Positions 16,860 to 25,776 are shown, counted from the first letter of the stretch. The stretch is DNA of 64,000 nt from Paraburkholderia caledonica NBRC 102488 (GCF_000685095.1 NZ_BAYE01000002.1:496001-560000); one strand, 5' to 3'. Notes: generated from the sequence alone by a model not told the origin. Made by a program: numbers and translations.

Positions 16860-17023
16860 ACGTTGCCAACGTTGCCAACTTCGCCATCTTGCCGCAAGGC
16901 ATCCAGGCTGGAATCGACCACCTCGGTATTCAGGTCGAGACTGATCAACAAATTTCGCCAGCAAATGCGACTCCATGTTGCACCTCAGCAGTCGCCACTA
17001 TTCCATTGCGGATTCACCCATGA
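16856..17023 (+). pseudogene. Remnant of ArsI/CadI-type glyoxalase, coupled between arsR and acr3
   Basis: This is a 55-codon frame. Residues 8-30 (NFAILPQGIQAGIDHLGIQ, then VETD) match my recollection of the central segment of the VOC dioxygenase ArsI/CadI, including the histidine of the DHLGIQVE strand. After that it jumps to a short tail with a CC pair (ATPCCTSAV). About 50 N-terminal residues and most of the middle of the usual protein of roughly 150 residues are absent, so C-As lyase activity is not expected. Its ATG overlaps the arsR stop and its TGA overlaps the acr3 ATG, so the deletion kept an open, doubly coupled frame. It may persist as a coupling leader or a small peptide. Confidence 0.6.
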
Positions 17024-18090
17024 GCAGTCTCGAGCAAACGGCTCGTCATTCGCAGGCGCCTCGTATCGGTTTCTTCGAGCGGTATCTGACGGTGTGGGTC
17101 GCGCTTTGCATCGTTACAGGTATCGCGCTCGGGCATTGGCTGCCGATGGTGTTTCAGGCAATAGCCCGCATGGAAGTGGCGCACGTCAACATTCCCGTCG
17201 GCGTGCTGATCTGGGTCATGATCGTGCCGATGCTCATCAAGATCGACTTCGGTGCGATGGCGCAGGTGAAGGAGCACTGGCGCGGCATCGGTGTCACGCT
17301 GTTCGTCAACTGGCTTGTGAAGCCATTGTCGATGGCGCTGCTCGGCTGGATCTTCGTGCGCCATGTCTTTGCCGCATGGTTGCCGTCGGGCCAGCTGGAC
17401 AGCTACATCGCAGGGCTTATCCTGCTCGCCGCTGCGCCGTGTACGGCGATGGTGTTTGTCTGGTCACAGCTTTGCAAGGGCGATCCGTACTTCACGCTAT
17501 CGCAGGTCGCACTGAACGACGCCATCATGATCGTCGCTTTTGCACCGATCGTTGCACTGCTGCTCGGCCTGTCCGCGATCGCGGTCCCCTGGGACACGCT
17601 TATCGCTTCAGTAGGGCTTTACATCATCATCCCTGTTGTCATTGCGCAGATCGTGCGTCGCCGGCTGCTTCGGTATGGCGACGCGCGCTTTCAACGCATG
17701 GTCGCCCGAGTAGGCCCCTATTCGATTTGCGCGCTGCTCGCCACGCTCGTGCTGTTATTCGCGTTCCAAGGGCAGGCGATTGTGAGCGAGCCGCTGGTGA
17801 TCGCGATGCTGGCCGTACCGATTCTGATCCAGGTGTTGCTGAACTCCGGCCTCGCCTATCTGCTCAACCGCAAGCTCGGTGTCGCGCACTGCGTGGCCGG
17901 CCCGTCGAGCCTGATCGGTGCAAGCAACTTCTTCGAACTCGCAGTGGCAACCGCCATCAGCGTGTTTGGGTTCCAGTCGGGCGCAGCACTCGCCACCGTA
18001 GTCGGTGTACTCATCGAAGTGCCGGTCATGTTGCTGGTCGTCGGCGTCGTCAACCGGACGCAACATTGGTATGAAACCCGAACATATTGA
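17020..18090 (+). CDS. acr3: ACR3 family arsenite efflux permease
   Basis: The protein is 356 residues from the ATG at 17020, which overlaps the preceding stop. There are ten predicted membrane segments. The ACR3 signature APCTAMVFVWSQL carries the essential TM4 cysteine, and GASNFFELAVA carries the conserved TM9 glutamate. It exports As(III) as a proton antiporter in the inner membrane. It is the third frame in the operon; arsC starts 9 bases after its stop. It is the Acr3 type, not the NhaD-like ArsB type, although databases often label it arsB. Confidence 0.95.
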   Translation: MSSLEQTARHSQAPRIGFFERYLTVWVALCIVTGIALGHWLPMVFQAIARMEVAHVNIPVGVLIWVMIVPMLIKIDFGAMAQVKEHWRGIGVTLFVNWLVKPLSMALLGWIFVRHVFAAWLPSGQLDSYIAGLILLAAAPCTAMVFVWSQLCKGDPYFTLSQVALNDAIMIVAFAPIVALLLGLSAIAVPWDTLIASVGLYIIIPVVIAQIVRRRLLRYGDARFQRMVARVGPYSICALLATLVLLFAFQGQAIVSEPLVIAMLAVPILIQVLLNSGLAYLLNRKLGVAHCVAGPSSLIGASNFFELAVATAISVFGFQSGAALATVVGVLIEVPVMLLVVGVVNRTQHWYETRTY

Positions 18091-18099
18091 GGACAAACG

Positions 18100-18927
18100 A
18101 TGCGCGTGACCATCTATCACAACCCCGACTGCGGCACGTCTCGCAACGTGCTCGCGCTGCTGCGCGAAGCCGGTGAAAACCCGCTCGTGATCGAGTATCT
18201 GCAAGATCCGCCCGATCGTGCAACGCTCGAACGCCTGATAGCCGACAGCGGAATGGCGGTCCGGGACATGCTGCGCAAGAAGGGCACGCCGTACAAGGAA
18301 CTCGGACTCGACGATCCGGCAGTGAGCGACGCTGAACTGATCGACGCAATGCTCGCCCATCCGATACTGATCAACCGGCCGCTAGTCGTGACGCCGCGAG
18401 GCACACGCCTGTGCCGCCCTTCCGATGCAGCGGCCAGCCTCCTTGCAAGCATGCCCGAACGCGAAATTCTGAAGGAAGAAGGTGCGCCTTTTATCGTGGC
18501 CCGGCGCATCGCAGGTGACAACGCTGAGTTTGTGCAGGCACTGCGCGATGCGAAACTTCCCATTAACGATCTGAGCGGGTCTGGCCGCTCGTTCTTCGCC
18601 TTCTCCACGCTGGCAGGTTGCCATCTTGGCTATGGCGGATTCGAGCAATACGGGCGCGATGTATTGATCCGGTCACTTGTCGTGGCGCCTGAGCAGCGGG
18701 GCAAAGGCATTGGCCGTAACGTGCTCGCCGTTTTGTTGCGCGAAGCTTTCGATGCGGGCGCCCGCACCGGGTGGCTGCTCACCACGAATGAATCGGCGTT
18801 CTTCGAGAAGTCTGGCTTCAGGCCGGTCAGCCGCGACGCGGCCCCGGCATCGATCCTCGCCACACGTCAGGCTACCGACTTGTGTCCGTCGAGCGCCGTC
18901 CTGCTTTCGCGTGCCATCACCCTTTAA
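18100..18927 (+). CDS. arsC: Fusion of arsenate reductase ArsC with a GNAT acetyltransferase (ArsN-like)
   Basis: The protein is 275 residues in two domains. Residues 1-135 are a glutaredoxin-coupled ArsC: HNPDCGTSRN with catalytic Cys11, then VIEYLQDPP and HPILINRPLVVTPRGTRLCR. It reduces arsenate to arsenite for Acr3 export. Residues of about 142-275 are a GNAT fold with the acetyl-CoA loop in LVVAPEQRGKGIGRNVLAVL and a late NESAFFEKSGF segment. This matches the acetyltransferases called ArsN in arsenic operons. No frame break lies between the two domains, so it is a real fusion. The acetyl acceptor is unknown: ArsN1 acts on arsinothricin or phosphinothricin, while ArsN2 roles are unclear. 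Confidence 0.92.
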   Translation: MRVTIYHNPDCGTSRNVLALLREAGENPLVIEYLQDPPDRATLERLIADSGMAVRDMLRKKGTPYKELGLDDPAVSDAELIDAMLAHPILINRPLVVTPRGTRLCRPSDAAASLLASMPEREILKEEGAPFIVARRIAGDNAEFVQALRDAKLPINDLSGSGRSFFAFSTLAGCHLGYGGFEQYGRDVLIRSLVVAPEQRGKGIGRNVLAVLLREAFDAGARTGWLLTTNESAFFEKSGFRPVSRDAAPASILATRQATDLCPSSAVLLSRAITL

Positions 18928-18939
18928 GCGCCACAGCCA

Positions 18940-19704
18940 ATGCCGACCGATCTACCGAACATCAGCCCTCTTCATCTCGACATACCCGATCTTACGAAGC
19001 TCGAACCACGCGCGGTATCGCAACACCCGCCGCGCATTCTTCTTCTATACGGCTCGCTCAGGCCAACGTCGTACAGCAGATTGCTGACGCTGGAAGCAGA
19101 GCGGATTCTTCAGCAGTTCGGCGCAGAGACAAAGGTGTTCGATCCGCACGGTCTTCCGCTTGCCGATAGCGTCCCGCCGGACCATCCGAAGGTCGCGGAA
19201 CTGCGCGCGCTATCGATATGGTCCGAGGGACAGGTGTGGTGCAGCCCGGAGCGTCATGGCGCACTAACAGGCGTTTTCAAGAATCAGATCGACTGGTTGC
19301 CGCTCGATTCCGGCAGCATCCGTCCCACGCAAGGGCGCACGCTGGCAGTCATGCAAGTGTCCGGCGGCTCGCAGTCGTTCAATGCAGTCAACGCGCTGCG
19401 CGTACTGGGCCGCTGGATGCGCATGGTGACGATCCCGAACCAGAGTTCGGTCGCCAAGGCATTTCAGGAGTTCGACGAGAACGGACGGATGAAGCCGTCC
19501 TCGTACTACGATCGGGTGGTCGATGTCATGGAAGAACTCCTCAAGTTCACGCTGCTCGTACGCGACCGTTCCGATTACCTGACCGACCGCTACAGCGAGC
19601 GCAAGGAGCGGGCACCGGCAAACGTAACGGCGCTCGCGAGTGCCGCCATGAGTCACGAACAGAATGCTCAAATTGCCGACACGGACGAAAGCGAGGTTGA
19701 GTAA
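18940..19704 (+). CDS. arsH: ArsH, NADPH-dependent FMN reductase of arsenic resistance
   Basis: The protein is 254 residues of flavodoxin-like fold. Its FMN phosphate loop is [15 protein letters not shown] and a family segment [19 protein letters not shown] follows, then the [19 protein letters not shown] strand. ArsH oxidises trivalent organoarsenicals such as methylarsenite, and shows NADPH-FMN and azo reductase activity. It starts 12 bases after the arsC fusion stop and closes the operon. The length fits ArsH. Confidence 0.94.
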   Translation: MPTDLPNISPLHLDIPDLTKLEPRAVSQHPPRILLLYGSLRPTSYSRLLTLEAERILQQFGAETKVFDPHGLPLADSVPPDHPKVAELRALSIWSEGQVWCSPERHGALTGVFKNQIDWLPLDSGSIRPTQGRTLAVMQVSGGSQSFNAVNALRVLGRWMRMVTIPNQSSVAKAFQEFDENGRMKPSSYYDRVVDVMEELLKFTLLVRDRSDYLTDRYSERKERAPANVTALASAAMSHEQNAQIADTDESEVE

Positions 19705-19767
19705 CGCTCGCTGCCATCGGAGTGAATGGCCATAGCGCGTCCCAGTTCGCCTCGCATCGACGCATCG

Positions 19768-20556
19768 TTAAACAGCGGGTGCGCGTCTCGCGGAGCGTTG
19801 CGGCAAAAGCACGATACAGGCGACGATAAACACAAGCAGAATAGCCGACGCGTATAAGCGGCTGATGTGCAACCCGCCGTCCGCAACAGGCTTGTCGAGC
19901 AGATCCCCAAGCGTCGCGCCGAGGGGACGCGTCAGAATGAACGCTGCCCAGAAAAGCGCCGTGCGAGACACGCGCGACCAGAAATACAGGGCGGCCACCA
20001 CGAGCAAGCCCGCGCCGAAGATCATTGCTCCATATTCGTAACCCACACCGAGTCCGCCGCGATCTTCGCCCGCGACCCAGTCTCCAAGAGCGGTGCCGAG
20101 CGTTTGCGAGAACAGGATGGTGACCCAGTAAAACCACTCCGCTTTAGCCGTGACGATACTTTCGACTGACACCGTGCCTTGCGAGCGATACCAGGCCGCG
20201 AGGCTCGCCGCTAGCAGTGCGACGACTAACGCGACGCCTCCGGGATAACCGATACCGAGCGATCTATCCGCGAAGTCGGCCATTGTCGTGCCAAGCGTCG
20301 TGGTCGCGATGATGGTCGCCCAATAAAGGAACGGATGGAAGTCGCGCGCCTTGATCTGCGCGGAAACGAGCGCGACGAAGAATACGAGGAAGATCGCCGA
20401 GCCAATCAGGTAACCGAGGTTCAGCGACATCGACACCCAGTCCCCGCCCGTTTCACCCAGCGTGGTGGCCGCGACCTTGATTACCCAGAAGCCCAACGTC
20501 ACTTGCGGCACTTTGCTGACGGCCTCGTCAGCGAAGTTCATGGCGCTGTCTTTCAT
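19768..20556 (-). CDS. Uncharacterised integral membrane protein with fourfold internal repeat (COG4705-like)
   Basis: The protein is 262 residues, highly hydrophobic, with about eight membrane segments. The same motif recurs four times, each at the end of a helix and followed by a glycine-rich helix start: TTLGETGGDWVSMSLNLGY, GTTMADFADRSLGIGYPGG, GTALGDWVAGEDRGGLGVGY and GATLGDLLDKPVADGGL. Each unit has a T-x-(G/A)-[E/D]-x-x-[D/G] core, so the fold may be a fourfold repeat lining a channel or site with acidic residues. It looks like the family annotated as a membrane-anchored protein of unknown function. It converges on arsH and is not obviously part of the ars operon. Confidence 0.75.
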   Translation of the reverse strand: MKDSAMNFADEAVSKVPQVTLGFWVIKVAATTLGETGGDWVSMSLNLGYLIGSAIFLVFFVALVSAQIKARDFHPFLYWATIIATTTLGTTMADFADRSLGIGYPGGVALVVALLAASLAAWYRSQGTVSVESIVTAKAEWFYWVTILFSQTLGTALGDWVAGEDRGGLGVGYEYGAMIFGAGLLVVAALYFWSRVSRTALFWAAFILTRPLGATLGDLLDKPVADGGLHISRLYASAILLVFIVACIVLLPQRSARRAPAV

Positions 20557-20612
20557 CAGTCACTCCTTTCCTAGTAGGTGCATGAACACGCCAATTTAAA
20601 CGCCTGAGGTTA

Positions 20613-20628
20613 ACGCTTGCTTAAGCGT
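20613..20628. promoter_or_regulatory. Inverted repeat in the membrane protein / DUF4148 divergent region
   Basis: ACGCTT-GCTT-AAGCGT is a perfect 6+4+6 inverted repeat, 57 bases before the membrane protein start (20556, minus strand) and 127 bases before the DUF4148 start. Its role is unknown. Confidence 0.3.
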
Positions 20629-20754
20629 GGCGCAGTTATTGACATTCGCAGCCGGGAATAAGTTACCCGCTACACCGGTTAACCGATGCAGAGCACGTCA
20701 AAACGAACTCAAACCGGGTTCGGTCGATACGCTCTTACATCCAGGAGCACTGCC

Positions 20755-21081
20755 ATGAAACGCACGTATGCAGACCGCGCAGTATCGCGCTCATTCATCA
20801 TGATGGTGGAGAGCACCGCGCTGATGATCACATCGACATGGGCGCACGCACAAGCATCGCCCTCCCCCGGCTCGCATGAACTTACGCGTGCTGAAGTCAT
20901 GCATGAACTCGAAGAACTCGAAGCCGTCGGATATAACCCGTCTGTAGGCGACGATCCCAACTACCCGGCTGACATTCAGGAAGCAGAACGAAAAGTTGCC
21001 GCGATGCATGCGGCCCAGCAGAACGCGTCCGTCGACAGGCAACCGGCAATGCAGTCAATGCCGGCGATGCCGATGCAGTGA
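20755..21081 (+). CDS. DUF4148 domain-containing small exported protein
   Basis: The protein is 108 residues from the ATG at 20755, with AGGAGCACTGCC just upstream. An upstream in-frame start at 20686 lacks that signal. The N-terminal 35 residues look like a signal peptide ending THAHAQA-type (STWAHAQASPS). The DUF4148 core is LTRAEVMHELEELEAVGYNP, then DDPNYPADIQEAERKVAA. The C-terminus is methionine- and proline-rich (MQSMPAMPMQ). DUF4148 proteins are numerous, small and periplasmic in Burkholderiaceae, and none has a settled function. Confidence 0.82.
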   Translation: MKRTYADRAVSRSFIMMVESTALMITSTWAHAQASPSPGSHELTRAEVMHELEELEAVGYNPSVGDDPNYPADIQEAERKVAAMHAAQQNASVDRQPAMQSMPAMPMQ

Positions 21082-21120
21082 AAAGAACAGTCGCCGATCT
21101 AACCCACGCTACGAGAGAAC

Positions 21121-21504
21121 CTATGCGCCAACCTTGTAAGGCCGCGTCATCAACTCGAGAAAGTGACCATCGAGGTCGTCGAAATAAAGTCCGCGGCCAC
21201 CGTTGTGCGTGTACGTTTCCCTAGCGCGCCGCTTGCCGGGATCGGCCCAGTATTCGAGGCCTCGCTCGCGTATACGCGCGAACGCCCGCTCGAATTCTTC
21301 TTCGCTGATTAGAAATGCGTAGTGCTGCATGGCGATCGGATCATCGCTTTCATAGAAATCAAGCGACACGTCATTGGCCATTTGCACGACCAGCATTTCC
21401 CCGAACGGAATCGGAGCCGGAAGGCCGAGAATGTCCCCCAGAAACTGGGTCGACGCCTGCTTGTCCCGGCACCAGACAATAGTATGGTTTAGCTGCACGC
21501 TCAT
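21121..21504 (-). CDS. VOC (glyoxalase/bleomycin resistance/dioxygenase) family protein
   Basis: The protein is 127 residues from the ATG at 21504, with GGAGG 7 bases upstream; a longer frame to 21564 lacks a ribosome-binding site. It has paired beta-alpha-beta-beta-beta modules: LNHTIVWCRDKQASTQFLGD, then HYAFLISEEEFERAFARIR and GRGLYFDDLDGHFLELMTRP. Metal-ligand candidates are the His of the first strand (NHTIVW), His in QHYAFL and the Glu of HFLELMT. Family members include lactoylglutathione lyases and extradiol dioxygenases; no substrate can be assigned. It lies 52 bases downstream of the LysR gene on the same strand. Confidence 0.82.
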   Translation of the reverse strand: MSVQLNHTIVWCRDKQASTQFLGDILGLPAPIPFGEMLVVQMANDVSLDFYESDDPIAMQHYAFLISEEEFERAFARIRERGLEYWADPGKRRARETYTHNGGRGLYFDDLDGHFLELMTRPYKVGA

Positions 21505-21556
21505 GCTGCGCCTCCATCCAGTAGGTACGCATTGAATCAATATAGTCGAAGCCTCA

Positions 21557-22486
21557 TTAACCAACCGCTCCGTCCTGCAAGTCGTGGGCTATGAAGTCGA
21601 CAAACGCGCGAATGCGGTTCGACATCTGATGCCGCTGCGAGTACACGGCGAAGATATCCGCGTTCGGCGTCTCGTGATCGGGCAGCACCACAACGAGCGA
21701 GCCATCGGCCAGATACTGTTTGATGTCCCACTCAGCACGCAGCAGAATGCCGTGCCCTTCGAGCGCCCACTTCACCGCGATCTCGCCGTCGTTGGTGGTC
21801 AGCGTGCCCTTGATCCGCACCGCTTCCGTCTTGCGCGACGCACCCTTGCCCGACGTCAGTCGCCACACGCCATACGCTTCGTCGCCCTGGCGAATGCCGA
21901 TACAGTTGTGCCGCGTGAGATCGTGCGGCGTCATCGGCAAGCCGTGCGAGGCGATATACGAAGGGGCCGCGCACAGCAGACGCCGGTTGCCTGCAAGGCG
22001 GCGCGCGACCACCCGCGTATCGGGCGGCTCGCCAAAGCGGATACAGACGTCGAATGTATCGTCTGTGAGCGGCGGCGGCGTGACCGACAGCTGAAGCTGC
22101 ACCGACACCTGCGGGTACTTCGCGACAAAACGCGAGATAGCAGGCGCCACGTGGCTGCGCCCGAACCCGAGCGTCGCATTGACGCGCAGCAGCCCTTTCG
22201 GACTCTTCTTCGCCGAACCGAGCATCTCCGCGAGTTCGTCAATCTCGTCGAGAATCCTGCGCGCATGCTGCAAGTACAACTCGCCTTCAGGCGTAAGCAT
22301 CATCCGGCGAGTGGTGCGATTGACGAGCGCCACGCCGGCGCGGCTCTCCATCTGCGTGAGCCGCTTGCTCACGGCCGCCGCGGTCAGCCCCAGCTCACGT
22401 GCCGCCGCGCTCAGGCTGCCGGACGCGGCGAGCGTAGAGAAAAAGCTCAAATCGGCCGGCTGGACGGTGTCGCGCATCAGCGTCAC
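21557..22486 (-). CDS. LysR family regulator, probable activator of the tartrate/malate genes
   Basis: The protein is 309 residues. The N-terminal LysR helix-turn-helix is FFSTLAASGSLSAAARELGL, then TAAAVSKRLTQMESRAGVAL. The C-terminal periplasmic-binding-like effector domain belongs to the group with RVNATLGFGRSHVAPAISRF. It is divergent from the tartrate dehydrogenase-type gene across 100 bases, the standard layout for a LysR activator of its neighbour. The effector may be tartrate or D-malate; this is inference from position. Confidence 0.88.
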   Translation of the reverse strand: MTLMRDTVQPADLSFFSTLAASGSLSAAARELGLTAAAVSKRLTQMESRAGVALVNRTTRRMMLTPEGELYLQHARRILDEIDELAEMLGSAKKSPKGLLRVNATLGFGRSHVAPAISRFVAKYPQVSVQLQLSVTPPPLTDDTFDVCIRFGEPPDTRVVARRLAGNRRLLCAAPSYIASHGLPMTPHDLTRHNCIGIRQGDEAYGVWRLTSGKGASRKTEAVRIKGTLTTNDGEIAVKWALEGHGILLRAEWDIKQYLADGSLVVVLPDHETPNADIFAVYSQRHQMSNRIRAFVDFIAHDLQDGAVG

Positions 22487-22586
22487 TTGTGAATGAAAGT
22501 TAAAGATGCTTTGAGTCTAGCACCGGTTTTTGTGTCCAGATATCGATAGAGTCACTCACATCTACAACATCTGAAGGACCGGAGAC

Positions 22587-23681
22587 ATGCAAACCTATCG
22601 CATCGCAACCATTCCCGGCGACGGCATCGGCAAGGAAGTCGTGCCGGCAGGCGCGCAAGTCCTCGAAGCGCTTGCCAGAACCACCAAGTCGTTCGCGTTC
22701 GAATTCGAGAACTTCGACTGGGGCGGCGACTATTACCGCAAGCATGGCGTGATGATGCCGGCAGATGGACTCGACGCGATTCGCGGCAAGGACGCTATCC
22801 TGTTCGGCTCCGCGGGCGATCCGGACATTGCGGACCACATTACGCTGTGGGGACTTCGTCTGAAGATCTGCCAGGGCTTCGACCAGTACGCAAACGTGCG
22901 CCCGACTCGCATCCTGCCCGGCATCGACGCACCGTTGAAACGTTGCAAGCCCGAAGACCTGAACTGGGTGATCGTGCGCGAGAACTCGGAAGGCGAATAT
23001 TCCGGCGTGGGCGGCCGGGTTCATCAGGGTCACCCGATTGAAGCTGCCACCGACGTGTCGATCATGACGCGTGCCGGCGTCGAGCGCATCATGCGTTTCG
23101 CTTTCCGCCTCGCGCAGTCGCGTCCGCGCAAACTGCTGACGGTGATTACGAAAAGCAACGCTCAACGTCACGCAATGGTGATGTGGGACGAAATCGCGCT
23201 ACAGGTCTCGAAGGAATTCCCCGACGTCACATGGGACAAGGAACTGGTGGATGCGTCGACCGCCCGCATGATCAATCGTCCGGCGAGCCTCGATACGATC
23301 GTCGCCACCAATCTGCACGCGGACATTCTCAGCGATCTCGCCGCCGCTCTCGCCGGCAGCCTCGGCATTGCGCCGACCGGCAACATCGACCCGGAACGCC
23401 GCTTTCCGTCGATGTTCGAACCCATCCACGGCTCCGCGTTCGACATCATGGGCAAGGGTCTCGCGAATCCGGTCGGCACCTTCTGGTCGGTCGTGATGCT
23501 GCTGGAACACCTCGGCGAACAGGATGCCGCAACCCGCGTGATGCAGGCAGTGGAAGCCGTCACCGCCGACAAGTCGCTGCATACCGGCGACCTCGGCGGC
23601 ACGGCGACTACCGCGCAGGTAACCGCTGCCGTCTGCGCGTTCATCGAGGGAGCTGCGGCGCCCGCTGCCGACGCCGCGTAA
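22587..23681 (+). CDS. ttuC: Tartrate dehydrogenase/decarboxylase (D-malate dehydrogenase type)
   Basis: The protein is 364 residues of the beta-decarboxylating dehydrogenase family (isocitrate, isopropylmalate and tartrate). It starts MQTYRIATIPGDGIGKEVVP. The substrate-loop motif is VIVRENSEGEYSGVGGR and the metal-binding aspartates lie in ATNLHADILSDLAAALAGSL. NAD-type residues follow in FEPIHGSAFDIMGKG. Such enzymes act on L- or meso-tartrate or D-malate using NAD and Mn2+. GACCGGAGAC precedes the ATG. The following MFS gene of the ACS family supports tartrate uptake and use. Confidence 0.88.
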   Translation: MQTYRIATIPGDGIGKEVVPAGAQVLEALARTTKSFAFEFENFDWGGDYYRKHGVMMPADGLDAIRGKDAILFGSAGDPDIADHITLWGLRLKICQGFDQYANVRPTRILPGIDAPLKRCKPEDLNWVIVRENSEGEYSGVGGRVHQGHPIEAATDVSIMTRAGVERIMRFAFRLAQSRPRKLLTVITKSNAQRHAMVMWDEIALQVSKEFPDVTWDKELVDASTARMINRPASLDTIVATNLHADILSDLAAALAGSLGIAPTGNIDPERRFPSMFEPIHGSAFDIMGKGLANPVGTFWSVVMLLEHLGEQDAATRVMQAVEAVTADKSLHTGDLGGTATTAQVTAAVCAFIEGAAAPAADAA

Positions 23682-23844
23682 GCCTGGATCACGCGACACC
23701 AGTTCGCGCCGCAACAAGCGCCTCATAAGCGCCCCACAAGCGCCCCAGAACAGCCGCCCAACAGCCGCATCCGACGGCTGCGGCGCGCGCGGCACTGCGC
23801 TGCGTTCGCAAGCGAGCACAGCCCACGCCTCCAAGGAGGAGACA

Positions 23845-25155
23845 ATGATGACCGACCTCGAAAGCCGGGTGTCCCGCAAGCTCATGCTGCGGATCATCCC
23901 GTTTGTAATGCTGCTGTACTTCGTGAGTTTTCTGGACCGCGTCAACGTGGGTTTTGCCGCGTTGACCATGAACAAGGCCATCGGTCTTTCACCGACTGCA
24001 TTCGGATTCGGCGGCGGCCTTTTCTTCATCGGCTACTTTCTGTTCGAGGTTCCGTCGAACCTGATTCTTCACAAGGTCGGCGCGCGCCGGTGGATTGCGC
24101 GCGTAATGGTGTCCTGGGGCATCGTCTCGCTGGCTTCCGCATTCGTCGTCGGGCCCAACAGCTTCTATGCGCTGCGCTTTCTGCTCGGCGTGGCCGAAGC
24201 GGGCTTCTTTCCCGGCATCATCCTGTATCTGAGCTTGTGGTTCCCGACGCGTCAGCGCGCGGTCGCCGCCGCATGGTTCATGGCGGCCGCGCCGATTTCC
24301 ACCGCCATCGGCTCGCCGATTTCCGGCGCGATCATGAAGCTTCCATCGATAGCCGGTTTCGCGGACTGGCAAATGCTCTACATCCTGGAAGCGCTGCCCG
24401 CCGTCGTCCTCGGCTTCTTCGTGCTGAAGTATCTGACCGACACGCCGTCGAAGGCGCAATGGCTTGCGCCGGAAGAGCGCGACTGGCTGATCGCGAAACT
24501 GAAGACGGAAGCCGACGCGCGCCAGTCGCACGCGGGCCACACGGCCGGTGCGATGAGAGCACTGCGCGATCCACGCGTTCTCGCTCTGGCGCTGATCTAC
24601 TTCGGGACCTCGGCAGGTTTGTACACGCTCGGCTTATGGGCGCCGCTGATCATCAAGCAGTACGGTTTCGGCTCGTTCGAAACGGGCCTGCTCGCCGGCA
24701 TCCCCAGCATCGCCGCCGTGGTCGCAATGATCCTGTGGGCGAGGCATTCGGACCGTACAGAAGAGCGCACCTGGCACGTCGTCATTCCGTGCGCGCTGGC
24801 CTGCCTTGGCTTTGTGTTCGCAGGTAACGCCTCAACAGCATTGATGATCGTGCTCGCCCTCGTCATCGTGAACGTCGGCATCAGTGCGGCCAAGGCGCCG
24901 CTGTGGGCAATGCCGAGCATGTTCCTGTCGGGCGCAGGCGCGGCCGCGGGAATCGCAATGATCAACTCGATCGGCAATCTCGGCGGATTCGTCGGTCCGT
25001 TCGCGATCGGGTGGCTCAAGAACGTGACGGGTGGTTACTCGGCGGGGCTTTATGTGGTCGGCGCAACGCTGGCTCTGTCCGCTGTCGTCACGCTGATGCT
25101 GAGCCGGCAGTCGAAGCAGACACCGGTGGCGGCCGGCGAGCGCCACGGCCACTGA
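23845..25155 (+). CDS. ttuB: MFS transporter, ACS family, probable tartrate permease
   Basis: The protein is 436 residues with about 12 membrane segments. AAGGAGGAGACA precedes ATGATG. The N-terminus reads RKLMLRIIPFVMLLYFVSFL, then DRVNVGFAALTMNKAIGLSP, typical of TtuB and phthalate-type carriers, with the motif FLLGVAEAGFFPGIILYLSL. It lies 163 bases downstream of the tartrate dehydrogenase gene on the same strand. Cargo is inferred from that context. Confidence 0.86.
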   Translation: MMTDLESRVSRKLMLRIIPFVMLLYFVSFLDRVNVGFAALTMNKAIGLSPTAFGFGGGLFFIGYFLFEVPSNLILHKVGARRWIARVMVSWGIVSLASAFVVGPNSFYALRFLLGVAEAGFFPGIILYLSLWFPTRQRAVAAAWFMAAAPISTAIGSPISGAIMKLPSIAGFADWQMLYILEALPAVVLGFFVLKYLTDTPSKAQWLAPEERDWLIAKLKTEADARQSHAGHTAGAMRALRDPRVLALALIYFGTSAGLYTLGLWAPLIIKQYGFGSFETGLLAGIPSIAAVVAMILWARHSDRTEERTWHVVIPCALACLGFVFAGNASTALMIVLALVIVNVGISAAKAPLWAMPSMFLSGAGAAAGIAMINSIGNLGGFVGPFAIGWLKNVTGGYSAGLYVVGATLALSAVVTLMLSRQSKQTPVAAGERHGH

Positions 25156-25242
25156 CGGTATACGGTCGTCTGGGAACAGGATTCTCCGTCGTGACATCCA
25201 ACGTCGTATGCAACGAAACGTTGGTTGAACGGGAGAATCCGC

Positions 25243-25776
25243 ATGAAACTGATCCACCTTCACTGGCTTGGCGCGCTGGCGCTCGTCAGCCTCGCTAGCT
25301 GGGCTCGAGGCGCCGCTCCGACCGATCCGCAGATCGCGGCGATCGTCGTCACGGCCAATCAGGTCGATATCGACGCCGGCAAGCTCGCCGAGTCGCGCTC
25401 GAAGTCGAGCGACGTCAAGGCGTTCGCGCAACAGATGGTCACCGATCACAGCGCGGTCAATCAATCAGCCAGCGATCTCGTACACAAACTGAATGTGACG
25501 CCCGAGGACAACGGCACGAGCCAAAGCCTGAAGCAAGGCGGCGATGCAAACCTCGCGGCTCTGAAGAAGCTGAAAGGCTCGGCCTTCGATCGCGCGTACA
25601 TCGATCATGAAGTGACTTACCATGAAAACGTGCTCGCTGCGCTCGATAAAACGCTGATTCCAAATGCGAAGAACGAGGAGCTGAAAGCGCTGCTCGTAAA
25701 GGTCCGGCCCGCCTTCGTCGCGCATCTGGAACATGCGAAGCATCTGCAGGCGTCGCTGGAGAAAAGCAGTGGTTAA
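25243..25776 (+). CDS. DUF4142 domain-containing exported protein
   Basis: The protein is 177 residues from the ATG at 25243, with GGGAGA 8 bases upstream; a TTG start six codons earlier is less likely. The signal peptide is MKLIHLHWLGALALVSLASWA with cleavage near RGA-AP. The mature part is a helical DUF4142 (ferritin-like bundle) domain: VVTANQVDIDAGKLAESRSK, AFAQQMVTDHSAVNQSAS and AYIDHEVTYHENVLAALDK. Conserved histidines and acidic residues could bind metal. DUF4142 proteins are stress-associated and periplasmic, with no defined activity. The stop overlaps the cupredoxin GTG start by 8 bases. Confidence 0.85.
   Translation: MKLIHLHWLGALALVSLASWARGAAPTDPQIAAIVVTANQVDIDAGKLAESRSKSSDVKAFAQQMVTDHSAVNQSASDLVHKLNVTPEDNGTSQSLKQGGDANLAALKKLKGSAFDRAYIDHEVTYHENVLAALDKTLIPNAKNEELKALLVKVRPAFVAHLEHAKHLQASLEKSSG

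Noticed and set aside
23696..23770. Repeated AAGCGCC / CAGCCGC words before the tartrate MFS gene
   Set aside because: Imperfect, short and low in complexity; no array-like periodicity.
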